From: Tremella fuciformis
Taxonomy: Eukaryota; Basidiomycota; Tremellomycetes; Tremellales; Tremellaceae
Length of the DNA: 64,000 nt
NCBI GenBank assembly: GCA_032768795.1
Contig: CP136491.1
Coordinates: 558,001 to 622,000, forward strand
Direction of reading: 5' to 3'
Made by a program: the position numbers and the translations under genes. Shown one piece after another: positions 1 through 9,405 of the stretch (within the stretch, counting starts at the first letter, position 1; each line of letters opens with the position of its first letter). The notes under the pieces are model-generated. The model searched no databases. It worked only from the letters and a program-made list of their open reading frames with translations, and was not told the origin of the DNA.

Positions 1-2211
1 CTTGACTGTTCGATCAAGCTGATTCTCTGCCAACTTGATATAGTCTTGCAGTGCTTCGGCTGCATCCGACTTCTTCTTGAGTGGTATGGCCTGCACGTAT
101 TTGCTGTGGTCGTCATAGCAGGTGAGGAAGTATTGGAAGCCTTCTCTCGACTGGACGGTCGCTGGTCCCCATAGATCGACTGATACCTCGACGAGGGGCT
201 TGCTGGCTCGACGAGGGTTAGGTAGAGATGCCGAGCGCGTTGCCTTCCCTTTCAGGCAATCCATGCATTCGACTCTCCGAAATGACCCTGTCCACTTTGC
301 GCCTAGCTTCCCCTCTTTCCCGAGCTCCCACACCTTCCTCATGTTCGAGTGTCACGAGGCCTGGCCGGTCGTCGACTGATAGGCCCTCTCACACGTGCTG
401 TCTGTCGATCTGTCTCTGTCCTCCACGAGAAGGTGTGTCCTACAGCCTCTCGTGCGTCGACAACACGGCTGCGCCGTTACTTTCTATCCATGGGACTCAA
501 TACCACGGTGCTAAGGACGGTCTACGGGTGAGGACTTGTATATATATATCACCCGTGCCCTCCTCTGCACCGCCTTGGGCTTTCTCCTTGAAACACCATC
601 GACGAGGCTCGAGCTCTAAAGTCGTCGAGGCTACTCGAGCGTCGTCGAGGCTACTCGAGGATCGACGATAGGCTCACGTGTTTGACAGGCGTGCTGGGCT
701 GGAACGAGGCTCGTAGGCGTGCTTTGGTGATCATGGAGGCGTGGCCGACGTGACATCGAGTGACCTAGACGTTTGTGCCAGGTGAGGAGGCGAGTGTCTT
801 TGGCTTCAGTGTTTTCTATTGCCTGAAGTGCTCGGTGAATGCGCGAGGTGGTGCGTACCGGTGTGTCGTCTACAACCCATAGGTTGCCAAGTTTCTTTCC
901 CCGGAGGATGACCTTCCCTTTCTCGACCAATGTAGCCGAGTCCTTCGAGAAGCGCCAGTGTGTCCCTGTGTACGGACCGAGGCGCTGTGTTGAGAGGAGG
1001 TTGTGCGAGAATGATGGAACGTAGAGGGCGTTGTTGTACCATACGTTGTTGAAGGTGAGGCGGCCGGAGTGTGTAGCTTCGACAATCGATCCGTCTCCAA
1101 TTTGGATCTTGACGGCCTTGTCGAGTTTGGTGAGATGTGAGAGAAGGTGCTTGTCCTTGATGAATGGACTGGTGGCACCGCTGTCGATGATGATGGAGGT
1201 GGATGGGAGGTTGTCGTTGGCGTGTAGTGCAATCTCCGTCGCATAATAGCCTTCCTCCTTTGTCTCCCTCGACGAGCCTCTCTTGTTCTCACTCGATGAG
1301 TCATCCCCTGACTCCATCTGCTCTCTTGCCTTCTTCGCTTGTCCTCCCTGCTTCCTTCCCTTGGCTGCTTCCCTGGCCGACCTTTGCTCCTGGATGTGCT
1401 TCGGCACTCCAATCACTTTCCAGCACTCATCTGTGGAGTGCCTCCCCTGATCCGGATGGTGGATGCATCTCTTGCTTGCCGGTTTCTGCAGAGATTTGCT
1501 GAGCATCCCCATCTCGTTTACGCTCTCGCCCTTTTGTTGACGTCTGCGATGTTCATCGGCGACCCTATCGATAACCTCGTCAAGGTGGATCTTGTTCGAC
1601 GAGGTCCCTGAGTAGAAGGTCGATGCGAGGAGGCCGTATGAGGACGGTAGGCGACGGATGGCGGCGTATGCGCCAATCTGGTTGGCGAATTGCTCAAGGG
1701 TGAGCTTGGAAGTGATGGCGGAGGAGGTGATTTTGGCCAGTTGCGACCGGATAGCTGTGAGATGAGGTTCGGGGTCCTCATTCTCTGGGATGGTCTCGCC
1801 AAATATCGATGACCATAATTCGGCTAGGCGAGATCCGTTGTCGGCCCCATATGTGGTGACCAGATGATCGTAGAGCCCCTTCGGTTGAGGATTCTCGAAG
1901 TCGATCAGGTTCGAGGGAAGCTTGTTTTGGACAGTCTCTGTCAGACTGCCGTAGAGAGTGGAGAGGGCGGTGGACTGCTCCTTCTCATGCTCGTATAGAG
2001 CAACTGCTCTCTTTGATGTCTCGGCTGCTGTCGCCGGACTTGACACTGGATATCGAGCCTCGACGAGTGCCCGAATCGCTGACGCGTCCTTGGTGATGTG
2101 GGGTACGAGACCGGCGGATCCGAGGACGACTCGAATCTCGCGCACCCACTGGGCGTAGTTGTCGCGCCCGTTGAGCTTGCGCTCCTCTTTCACCGTCTGC
2201 ACAGATGGCAT
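1..2211 (-). pseudogene. copia gag-pol polyprotein, interrupted by solo LTR, partial
   Basis: The start at 2211 (MPSVQTVKEE, then LNGRDNYAQW) is typical of copia Gag. The aspartic protease motif IIDSGATSPF lies near residue 345 and the GAG-pre-integrase motif LLTWHKRLGH near residue 475. At 756-760 the frame is broken by the inserted LTR. When the LTR and one copy of the 5-bp target duplication are ignored, the frame continues without shift at 344, giving the integrase zinc-finger Cys pair (ECMDCLKGKA) and the integrase core start (VDLWGP, then YDDHSKY) up to base 1. No other stop is seen, so the host copy was intact when hit. RT and RNase H would lie left of the window. Confidence 0.85.
345..760. 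mobile_element. Solo LTR (family B) with TCGAG target-site duplication
   Basis: The LTR runs 350-755 (406 bp), begins TGTCACGAGG and ends GACGTGACA, so it has matching TG...CA inverted ends. It is flanked by the direct repeat TCGAG at 345-349 and 756-760. A TATA-like run (ATATATATAT) is near 540. The termini closely match those of the gypsy LTR at 6899-7333 (GGCGTGGCC then GTGACA), so it comes from a related gypsy family, not from the copia host. No internal region remains, which means LTR-LTR recombination after insertion. Confidence 0.9.
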
Positions 2212-2346
2212 GACAGAGGACCACTTCGAGGCTGGCGGTGCGTAGGCAAGGTCGACGAGTTTGTTGACGCGTTCTATCTACCGCGACTTGTCGAAGGAGA
2301 CGTTACCACGACGGAATCTTAGCTCTGAGGCAATGGGATTCCGGTC

Positions 2347-2442
2347 ACCTGTTGCCCGCTCAGCACTTGCTATGAGTGATGCATTCGGACTTACCTGTTG
2401 CCCGCTCAGCACTTGCTATGAGTGATGAGGAGGGCAACAGGC
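2347..2442. repeat. 35-bp direct duplication (period 46) plus inverted arm
   Basis: A 35-bp unit starting ACCTGTTGCCCGCTCAG occurs at 2347-2381 and again at 2393-2427. The start of the unit (CCTGTTGCCC) is also found inverted as GGGCAACAGG at about 2432-2441, so the second copy can fold into a hairpin. It lies just upstream of the copia gag start and may mark the inner end of the copia 5' LTR or its primer-binding region; that role is inference. Confidence 0.6.
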
Positions 2443-2708
2443 GGCGGCATTCTACAAGGTCGTCGAGGGTGTCGGCGTTATAAGCGGAGTTATCGTTGGT
2501 GGCAGCTTCTCTGCCTCGTCGAGGGTGAACCTCGTCGAGGCACAACCTCGTCGAGGATCGAGTAGCCTCGACGAGGTTACTCGAAGATGAGTCAAGCTCA
2601 TGTGAGCGTACCACCTATTTCCGTCGCCGAGTTGTCGTAGTGTAACAATGCCAATAACCTACCACATAGCTATTGCACTGTCCAGCTGATACCACTGCAC
2701 CAAAAGGG

Positions 2709-5700
2709 TCACGATAACCCGAGTCTGACCGAGACTCGCGGTTTGTGGTACATATAGGCTTGCAAGGTGGCGGTGTCACGTCCGACGTGACACGTAGGGA
2801 TGAAGATAGCCCATTTGGTGAGCCGGTCGACGACGACAAGGATCGAGTTGAAGCCCGAGCTGGCGGGAAGCTCCTCGATGAAGTCCATGGATATCGAGGA
2901 CCATGGCCTGTCAGCAATCTCCAGGCTGTGTAACAGTCCATGGGGACGCTGACGCACCGGTTTGCACCGCTGAGACACTGCACACCCTCTCACATACTTC
3001 TCCACATCCCGTCTTAGTCCCAACCAACAGTACTCCCTCCTAACCAGCTCCAGCATCTTCGCAACTCCAGGATGTCCAGCCAATTGCCCCTCGTGGTGAT
3101 CTCGCATGACCTTTACTCTTGCCTGTTTGATGTCCGGGATGTAGAGTCGCCCGTTGATCCTGAGTAGACCATCCTCGTCGAACTTGATCTTGCTTGCCTC
3201 GTCGAGGCCCAGTCTTTTTGCCAGTGACCATGCCCTTGGGTTCTCCTCCTTCGTAATCCTCTTCTCCTCTCTTAGCTCCCCAAGCTCCTCCAATGTATCC
3301 TTCAAGTCCTCATCTCCGCCCTGCCCTTCCTTCAATTCTCCTCGAGACAGTCCCCTCAATTCTCCTTCCTCGTCTTCTCCTTCTTCTTCGTCTTCTCCTC
3401 CTTCTTCGTCTTCCACCAACGCTCGCAACATGTAGCCCAGACTGGATGTGACCGTACTCTCCTCGTCGAAGCTTGGCAGGGCTTGAACTAGCTCTGGTTC
3501 TGCGTCCTTGCCCTGTGGGATGTAGTCGGCCCTCCTCGATAATGCATCCGGGTAGGCTGCCTTGGTTCCTGGTCGATAGACGATCTTGTATGAGAAGCCA
3601 GCCAGGGTATCCACCCATCTCGCAACTCGAGGGCTGAGTTTCTGTGGCTCCATCCAGTATGTGAGGTTGAGATGGTCGGTCAAGATCGTCGAGGTAACCT
3701 GCAGAAGGAGGTGTCGACGCCGCTTAAAGGCCATAACGATCGCGAGGAACTCTTTCTCCGTGGTGGTGTAGTTGAGCTCCGCTCCTGAGAAGGCTCCCGA
3801 CTCGACAGCAACAGGGTGTTCTTGTCCTGTCGAGGAGTTCACCTGCGAGATGATGAACCCCCATCCATAGACCAAGGCGTCTGTCTGGATGATAGTCTCG
3901 AACGTCAGGTTGAAGTGAGCGATCACTGGTGCTTCGCTCATTCGCCTCTTGATCTCCTCGAACGCCCACTGCTGTCCATCTCCCCAATGGAAGTCGATAT
4001 CCTTCCTTGTGAGGTGCGAGAGAGGCCCAGCGAGCTTGGAGAATTGCGGTACGAAGCGTCGGTAATAGCTCGCAAGACCGAGGAACCGTCGAGTTTCGTG
4101 TAGGTTTCGAGGGGTAGGGAAATTGCGAACACCCTCGACATACCCACTGTCAGCCTCGACGCCCTCGTGCGAGATGATGAAGCCCAAGAACTTCACCTTA
4201 GTCTGCTCGAACTCCGACTTAGACGCCTTCACAAACAGTCCAGCCTTCCGCAACGCCTCCAGCACCGCCTTAGTCAATCTCCTAAGTTCCTCGAGGTTCT
4301 CCGCATGGATGAGAATGTCGTCGATGTAGATGATGACCCCTTTTCCCAGGAATTCGTGCAGGACTTTGTTCAAGAAGTGTTGGAACACGCTCGGCGCGTT
4401 CCGAAGCCCGTCTCGCACCACCAGTGACTCGAACATTCCTCGAGGGGTACGGAATGCTGTGAACTTCTCATGTCCAGGAGCCATCCGGAGCAGCTGGTAT
4501 GCTCCCGGCAAGTCGAGCTTCGTGTAGTATCTCGACTTGGCTAGGTCGTCGGTCACTTGGGATATCAGGGGTAGCGGGTACGCGTCTGGCACCGTCATCT
4601 CGTTGAGCTTGCGATAGTCGACAACCATTCTCAGTTCTCCTTGGGCCTTCTTTGGTACGAAGAAGCTTGGTGACCCATAGGGCGAGTTCGAGGGTCGAAT
4701 CCTTCCAGCCTTTCTCTCTCGATCCAGCAACTTGTCGAGCGCATCCATCTGATCTGGGTTCAGGCTATACAGCGGGGCCACTCGTAGGTCGGCTCCAGGT
4801 TTAAGCGTGATGCGTAGGTCGTATTCTCTACTTGGAGCAAGCGTCTCTACCCCTCGTCGAGGATGGAAGACCTCGAGGTATTCGTGATATCGCTCCGGGA
4901 CAAGATGTTGCACGGCTGCTTCCTCTTCTGGGCTGAGTTCGTACTCGTCATAGTCGGGTAGGACGTCGATATATGCCTCCTTCTCGCTCAACTCCTCGGT
5001 CACTGTGCCGCATAGCTCGACTGTATTTCCCTGGTTCTGCTCCCATCGGTTGAATGGGAGCTCAATGCTGTTCGCCTTCGATCGCCTGCTCCTTCGTCTA
5101 CCTTGTCGCCTTTCCGCCTTGGTCTCCAATGTTCCTGATAGTCGAGAAACCTCGTCGAGGTTCTGTGGTCCGTTCTCCTGGTTCGTCTCTTTCCCGCCTG
5201 TCCTCTTCCTTGTCGCCTTCTTCCTTCCAGCATCCAATATCACACCGTTCTCCTTCATCCAGTCATATCCCAACACCACGTCCGCTCCTGCCAATGTTGT
5301 CACACCTAACTCTTCCCTTCCTTCACCGCCTAGGACTTTTACTGTTCCCGTCACTCCCTTTTCTACTTGTCCTGCTGAGCTTGGTTTACCGTCAAAGAGG
5401 AGGAGTTGCCGGGGTCGATGGAGTGGGTAACAGGGGATGTGATGCCGTTCAACGAACACAGAGTCGACGAAGTTACCAGTGGCCCCGGTGTCGAGCAGCA
5501 CCTTCACCCCGTCGACTTGATTGACGCTTCCTGACACGACAGCCTGCTCTCTGCCTAAACAGCAAACCTCACCACGAATGCATGCCTCCTCATCACTAGC
5601 TATCCCGTCCGTGGCAACCAGTGCCTTCTCATCTTTCGCTTCTTCGTCGAGGTTCGGGATTAAAGGTGATTGTGATACAGGGGGGTTGGGAGGTGAATGG

Positions 5701-5771
5701 GGAGGGGAGGTGGCCGAGAGGATGTCTTGATGGGGCCGCTGGACCTCTCGTATGTTCTCAGCGTCCCTCAA
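2709..5771 (-). pseudogene. gypsy Pol: protease, RT, RNase H, truncated integrase
   Basis: A 1020-residue open frame. Motifs in order: protease VLLDTGATGNF near residue 90; RT with VDYRKLNEMTVPDAYPLP, LDLPGAYQ and the active-site YIDDILIHA; RNase H beginning QTDALVYGWG; an acidic Glu/Asp linker (from a TTCTTC-rich microsatellite at 3340-3420); integrase zinc finger HHEGQLAGHPG with CAVSQRC; and MDFIEELP, the first catalytic Asp. After FIPT (about 2790) similarity to integrase fades, and the second Asp and Glu are absent. The usual CxxC of the zinc finger reads CAVS, so one metal ligand is replaced. The frame has no ATG of its own at the junction and lies -1 to gag, consistent with a Gag-Pol fusion made by frameshifting at 5774-5780. 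Confidence 0.9.
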
Positions 5772-6736
5772 GCTTTTGGGTCCTCCTGCTTGACGATAGG
5801 TCGGCCGGGTGCAGGGCTGCCTCTAGGAACGGGAGGTCGTTGCCCGGGAACACAGGCGTTGGCGAAATGACCGACTCCGCCGCATCGGAAGCAGAGGCGC
5901 TGCTCGTTCCTCCTCTGACGTTCGGCAGGGTCGAGACCTCCAGGAGGCGTTGACCTGAAACCAGGCGGGCCACTAGGGGCTGGCGATGGACGCGTCGACG
6001 GGATCGGCGGGAGAGGTCGGTAGGTCGACGAGGCAGGGAGAGCAGCTTGCTGCTGGGTAGTCGGGGCTGGTCGTCGTCGAGCTTCTTCGTACCGCTTGAC
6101 CTCTGCCTTCTTCTCAGCCTCCCTTGCTCTGAGCCTGTTGTCCAACTTGATGACATAGGACTGAAGCTCTCCGAAGGTCTCCAGCTCCACTGTGGTCCGA
6201 GCAACCTCGTCTCGAAGATTGTCTGAGAGGCCCTCGAGCGCCCTAGCTCTAGCTTGCTCGTTGGCTTCCCATCCCAAGACCGCCAGGTACTCCCTAAGCT
6301 TCGCGAAGTACTCTGCCGCTGATCCGGTCTGCTTCAAGTCGAAGTATCGCCTCTGAGCGGTCCCCTTGATGTCGGGGTCTCCGAAGTTGTCCCTCAAGTA
6401 TTTCGACAGCCTCTGGAAGCTACTGATCTTCTCGTCGAGCTCGTCTCCCGACGCGAGAGGTTGGATAGCGTCCTGAACGAATCCTCTGAGAAAGGAGATG
6501 GCGTAAATGACCTTGGACTCCTCTGTGAACTTCGAAGGCTGTAGCCGAAAGACGATGTTACATTGCATGAGGAATCCTTCGAGTTTCTCCGGCTTTGAGC
6601 CATCGAAAGTGTCGGGCGGGTTGGCCTTCGGCTCGCTCGATGATGCGTTGGTCGAGGGAGCGGGGGAGTTGGCTCGTCGAGCCTCGATGGCAACGAGCTG
6701 TTGCAGGATCTGAGCGAGGGAAGCCTGATCCGCCAT
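5768..6736 (-). CDS. gypsy Gag (capsid/nucleocapsid)
   Basis: Retrotransposon structural protein that would form the virus-like particle. The chosen start is the MADQASLAQIL Met at 6736; the frame is open up to 6904 inside the LTR, but the residues upstream look non-coding. A Retrotrans_gag-type region follows (FLMQCNIVFRLQPSKF, then YFDLKQTGSAAEYFAKLREY). Near the C-terminus is one CCHC zinc knuckle, CFRCGGVGHFANAC. The stop at 5768-5770 falls directly after the heptamer CCCAAAA, where a -1 shift enters pol. Confidence 0.9.
   Translation of the reverse strand: MADQASLAQILQQLVAIEARRANSPAPSTNASSSEPKANPPDTFDGSKPEKLEGFLMQCNIVFRLQPSKFTEESKVIYAISFLRGFVQDAIQPLASGDELDEKISSFQRLSKYLRDNFGDPDIKGTAQRRYFDLKQTGSAAEYFAKLREYLAVLGWEANEQARARALEGLSDNLRDEVARTTVELETFGELQSYVIKLDNRLRAREAEKKAEVKRYEEARRRPAPTTQQQAALPASSTYRPLPPIPSTRPSPAPSGPPGFRSTPPGGLDPAERQRRNEQRLCFRCGGVGHFANACVPGQRPPVPRGSPAPGRPIVKQEDPKA
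5774..5780 (-). promoter_or_regulatory. Candidate -1 ribosomal frameshift site CCCAAAA
   Basis: In the gag frame the last codons are GAC CCA AAA GCT TGA, so the heptamer reads C CCA AAA, which has the X XXY YYZ form of -1 slippery sites. A -1 shift here reads AGC TTG AGG straight into the 1020-codon pol frame. The gag stop is 3 nt downstream. Mechanism is inferred; I did not model a downstream pseudoknot. Confidence 0.6.
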
Positions 6737-6898
6737 GTTGTTGGGTGTGCTAGACCGGCTAGCAGGAGGAAGACGAAGGGACTGTGGTAAAGCTTGGTGC
6801 TCGTGGTTCGGGTTGAGTGATGTCGAACGTCGAGTCTCGATGGGCATATGCCCCGGGTGTGCGTGGTTGTGCGAAGAGGTAATAGCACTCTCTGATAC

Positions 6899-7333
6899 TG
6901 TCACGATGCTGCGCTCTCCCGTTGGCAGAGGCCCTCTCGCACAATATCAGAGTCAAGAATAAAGGATAAAGGGGTAGAAACGAGGATGTCGAGGTAGGAT
7001 CCTCGTCGAGGTTGGATCCTCGTCGAGGTTACAAGGTCGTCGAGGTAACAAGGTCGTCGAGGATACAGCGTGAGTGCGACTCAGCCACGCTGCGTGCCAC
7101 GGAGAGAGTGAGATCGTCAATGGTGATCCATGAGACTCAATCAGAGAGTGCTGAAGAACTACGACGGGCGCCCGGGGCATCCTATATGACTCTGCGCCTG
7201 CTTCCCGTCGTCGCGCGTTCATCCAACGTCTACTCCCTCGTCGAGGTTCTCCAGCCCGAGGTAGGTCACGTGTCGGCCACGTGAGAGGTGTCGGTCACGT
7301 GCGTAGGTCGTCGAGGGCGTGGCCGTCGTGACA
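6899..7333 (-). repeat. 5' LTR of gypsy element (family A, 435 bp)
   Basis: Begins TGTCACGA (6899) and ends TCGTGACA (7333), a perfect 8-bp inverted pair. The interior holds several copies of CCTCGTCGAGG and GGTCGTCGAGG. The same 435-bp unit, inverted, is at 8971-9405, a fragment is at 8825-8970 and an eroded copy at about 32305-32602. Confidence 0.92.
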
Positions 7334-7426
7334 GACAGCATATATTGGAAGATGGCTTTTCAGTTAGTTTTCAGCTTAGACTCCACGGCTTTCACCTAAC
7401 TCTCAGTCAATTTACAGATCATTGAC

Positions 7427-8640
7427 ATGATTGTTGTCCTGACTGCAGTCACCCTTGTTCTTTTGAAGCCCAACATGGATGGAGCAACTGCTGGATTTAT
7501 TCTGGGTTTTGCTAGGAACATCACAGCTTACATCAACGAGTTTCTCACAATGCTCCGAGTGATTGAGCTGAGGGGTATCTCTGTGGAGAGAACAGCAGAG
7601 TATCAAAATCTAGAACAAGAGGAGACGCGTGATTTGGGCAATGCCAAAATAGTTACCAACCAAGAGGAGGACAACACCACCAGACTCCCTCCTCAGTGGC
7701 CATTAGTTGGGGCATTATCATTGCAGAACATGTCAGCAAGTCATGGTCCAGGTCTGCCTGATGCCCTACATGATGTGACTTTCAATGTTCCAGCTGGTCA
7801 GATAGTTGGGATTGTTGGAGCAACTGGAAGTGGAAAATCCACCTTGGCAAAAGCCTTGTTTGCAGTGGTGAACATCACTGCTGGGAGAATTGACATAGAT
7901 GGTGTGGATCTTTGCCAAGTGCCCCTCGACAAAAGGAGATCAGTTTTTGGCATGGTTGCTCAAGAACCACTTTTATTTGCAGGAACAGTCCGGCAAAACC
8001 TTGATCTTGATGGTCAATATGAGGATGCTCAACTTTATGAAGCCCTAAGCCAAGTGGGACTTCATCACTCACAAGACAATAATTGTATGCCAGGCTCATC
8101 AGGAAACACCCCATTGCAAGCAGTGCATAGTCATGCAGAAGGCATTTGTGATACAAGGACCTTCCCCAATCTGGACTACAAGGTTGAGAGTGGTGGTAAG
8201 AAGTGAGTCACACATTTGCTGAGCGGCCCAAATATCATCTTGGTACTAGGCTCACCTGCAGCCTGTCCACTGGTCAAAGGCAACTTCTCAATCTGGCTCA
8301 GATATTGCTCAAGAAGAACAAGATTTTGATATTTGATGAACCAACAGGTTCAGTTGACTCTGCAACAGAAGAAGTGATCACCCAGGTCATCCACAGAGAT
8401 TTCAAGGGTTCAACTGTGCTGATTATTGCTCACCATCTCAGAACAATAATGCCTTGTGACAGAATCCTTGTCATGGAAAAAGGGCAAGTCATACAACAAG
8501 GCACACCACTGAGCTTGATCAGAGAGAGTGGGAAGTTTGCGGATTTGTGCGCAGCAGCTGGTCCTGGGGAAAGTGAGGTCCTGAGCAGCATTGCAAGTCA
8601 AGCGGAGATGGAGAGGTCAATTGACAGAAACAGGCTCTGA
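7427..8640 (+). pseudogene. 3' fragment of ABCC (MRP-type) transporter gene, second nucleotide-binding domain
   Basis: The reading frame starts in the last part of a transmembrane domain (ITAYINEFLTMLRVIE) and continues into an ABC ATPase: Walker A GATGSGKST, Q-loop VAQEPLLFAGTVRQN, signature LSTGQRQ, Walker B KILIFDEPT, switch His in LIIAHHL. An intron of 59 bp (8203-8261, GTGAGT...TGCAG) joins GGKN to LSTGQ in frame. A full ABCC protein is about 1300-1500 residues, so roughly three quarters is missing. TTTACAG at about 7416-7423 could be an intron acceptor for a lost upstream exon. The DNA is clearly AT-richer than its surroundings and lies between LTR copies on both sides. It is probably a relic, though the ATPase frame itself is intact. 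Confidence 0.8.
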
Positions 8641-8675
8641 AAAGATTGTCATGCCTTTAGCTATATTATCCATAT

Positions 8676-8824
8676 TGTCACAAGGCCAGGCCGGTCGTCG
8701 ACTGATAAGCCCTCTCACACATGCTCTCCCTTGATCTGTCTCTGTTCTCCACAAGAAGGCGTGTCCTACAGCCTCTTGTGCGACAACAACACGGCTGCGC
8801 CATTACTTTCTATCCATGGGACTC
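8676..8824. repeat. Partial LTR, family B
   Basis: Matches 350-498 of the solo LTR (shared blocks CCGGTCGTCGACTGAT, GTGTCCTACAGCCTCT, AACACGGCTGCGCC, ACTTTCTATCCATGGGACT). It stops at CCATGGGACTC, where a family A LTR piece begins. Most differences from the 350-755 copy are CG to CA or TG changes. Confidence 0.85.
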
Positions 8825-8970
8825 TGTCACGATGCTGCGCTCTCCCATTGGCAGAGGCCTTCTCGCACAATATCAGAGTCAGGAATAAAGGATAAAGGGG
8901 TAGAAACGAGGATGTCGAGGTAGGATCCTCGTCAAGGCTACAAGGTCGTCGAGGTAACAAGGTCGTCAAG
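8825..8970. repeat. Partial LTR, family A (direct orientation)
   Basis: About 146 bp matching the left end of the 6899-7333 LTR, from TGTCACGATGCTG to GGTCGTCAAG. It is cut off by the inverted full LTR that begins at 8971. Confidence 0.85.
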
Positions 8971-9405
8971 TGTCACGGCGGCCACGCCCTCGACAACCTA
9001 CGCACGTGACCGACACCTCTCACATGGCCGACACGTGACCTACCTTGGGCTGGAGAACCTCAACGAGGGAGTAGACGTTGAATGAATGCGCAACGACGGG
9101 AAGCAGGCGCAGAGTCATATAGGATGCCCTGGGCGCCTGTCGTAGTTCTTCAGCACTCTCTGATTGAGTCTCATGGATCACCATTGACGATCTCACTCTC
9201 CCCGTGGCACGCAGTGTGGCTGAGTCGCACTCACGCTGTGTCCTTGACGACCTTGTTACCTTGACGATCTTGTAACCTCAACGAGGATCCAACCTCGACG
9301 AGGATCCTACCTCGACATCCTCGTTCCTACCCCTTTATCCTTTATTCTTGACTCTGATATTGTGCGAGAGGGCCTCCGCCAACGGGAGAGCGCAGCATCG
9401 TGACA
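8971..9405. repeat. Full-length LTR, family A, inverted
   Basis: Starts TGTCACGGCGG and ends GCATCGTGACA; 435 bp, the same length as 6899-7333 but reversed. No 5-bp target duplication is visible (TCAAG before, CATGT after), so it is not a clean insertion. With the 8825-8970 piece it forms inverted arms of about 146 bp around a 289-bp spacer. Confidence 0.9.

Larger units (their letters stand above)
1..2645 (-). mobile_element. Ty1/copia retrotransposon, 5' part, cut by window edge
   Basis: Reading right to left, a leader or 5' LTR region (about 2212-2645) is followed by one gag-pol frame from 2211 that still runs at base 1. Domain order gag, protease, GAG-pre-integrase, integrase core is typical of copia elements. 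A solo LTR (350-755) is inserted in it. The upstream limit is uncertain because the 3' LTR lies outside the window. A candidate LTR end is the TGTTGCCC at 2349, with a TGTTAC start near 2645, but this is inference. The element seems to have landed in the integrase of the gypsy element on its right. Confidence 0.75.
2709..7333 (-). mobile_element. Ty3/gypsy retrotransposon, truncated in integrase
   Basis: Minus-strand order is 5' LTR (6899-7333), gag (5768-6736), pol (2709-5771). Directly inside the LTR the minus strand reads GTATCAGAGAG, close to the initiator-tRNA-type primer-binding site of many gypsy elements but lacking the first TG. The integrase keeps only its zinc finger and first catalytic Asp. 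The 3' half of the element and its 3' LTR are missing at the junction with the copia leader, so copia insertion into gypsy is the simplest explanation. GACAG at 7334-7338 would be its target duplication if the other copy exists left of the window. Confidence 0.85.

Noticed and set aside
2345..2430. Short spaced direct repeats as a possible CRISPR-like array
   Set aside because: Only two copies, in a eukaryotic retroelement leader, with no spacers pattern or cas genes.
3340..3420. Acidic Glu/Asp run in gypsy pol as a functional domain
   Set aside because: It is explained by a CTT/TCC-type microsatellite in the linker between RNase H and integrase, a tolerated low-complexity spacer.
8875..8970. 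8971-9405 as a clean solo-LTR insertion into the 8825-8970 LTR
   Set aside because: The flanks TCAAG and CATGT do not match, and the host LTR does not resume on the right side; a recombination product fits better.
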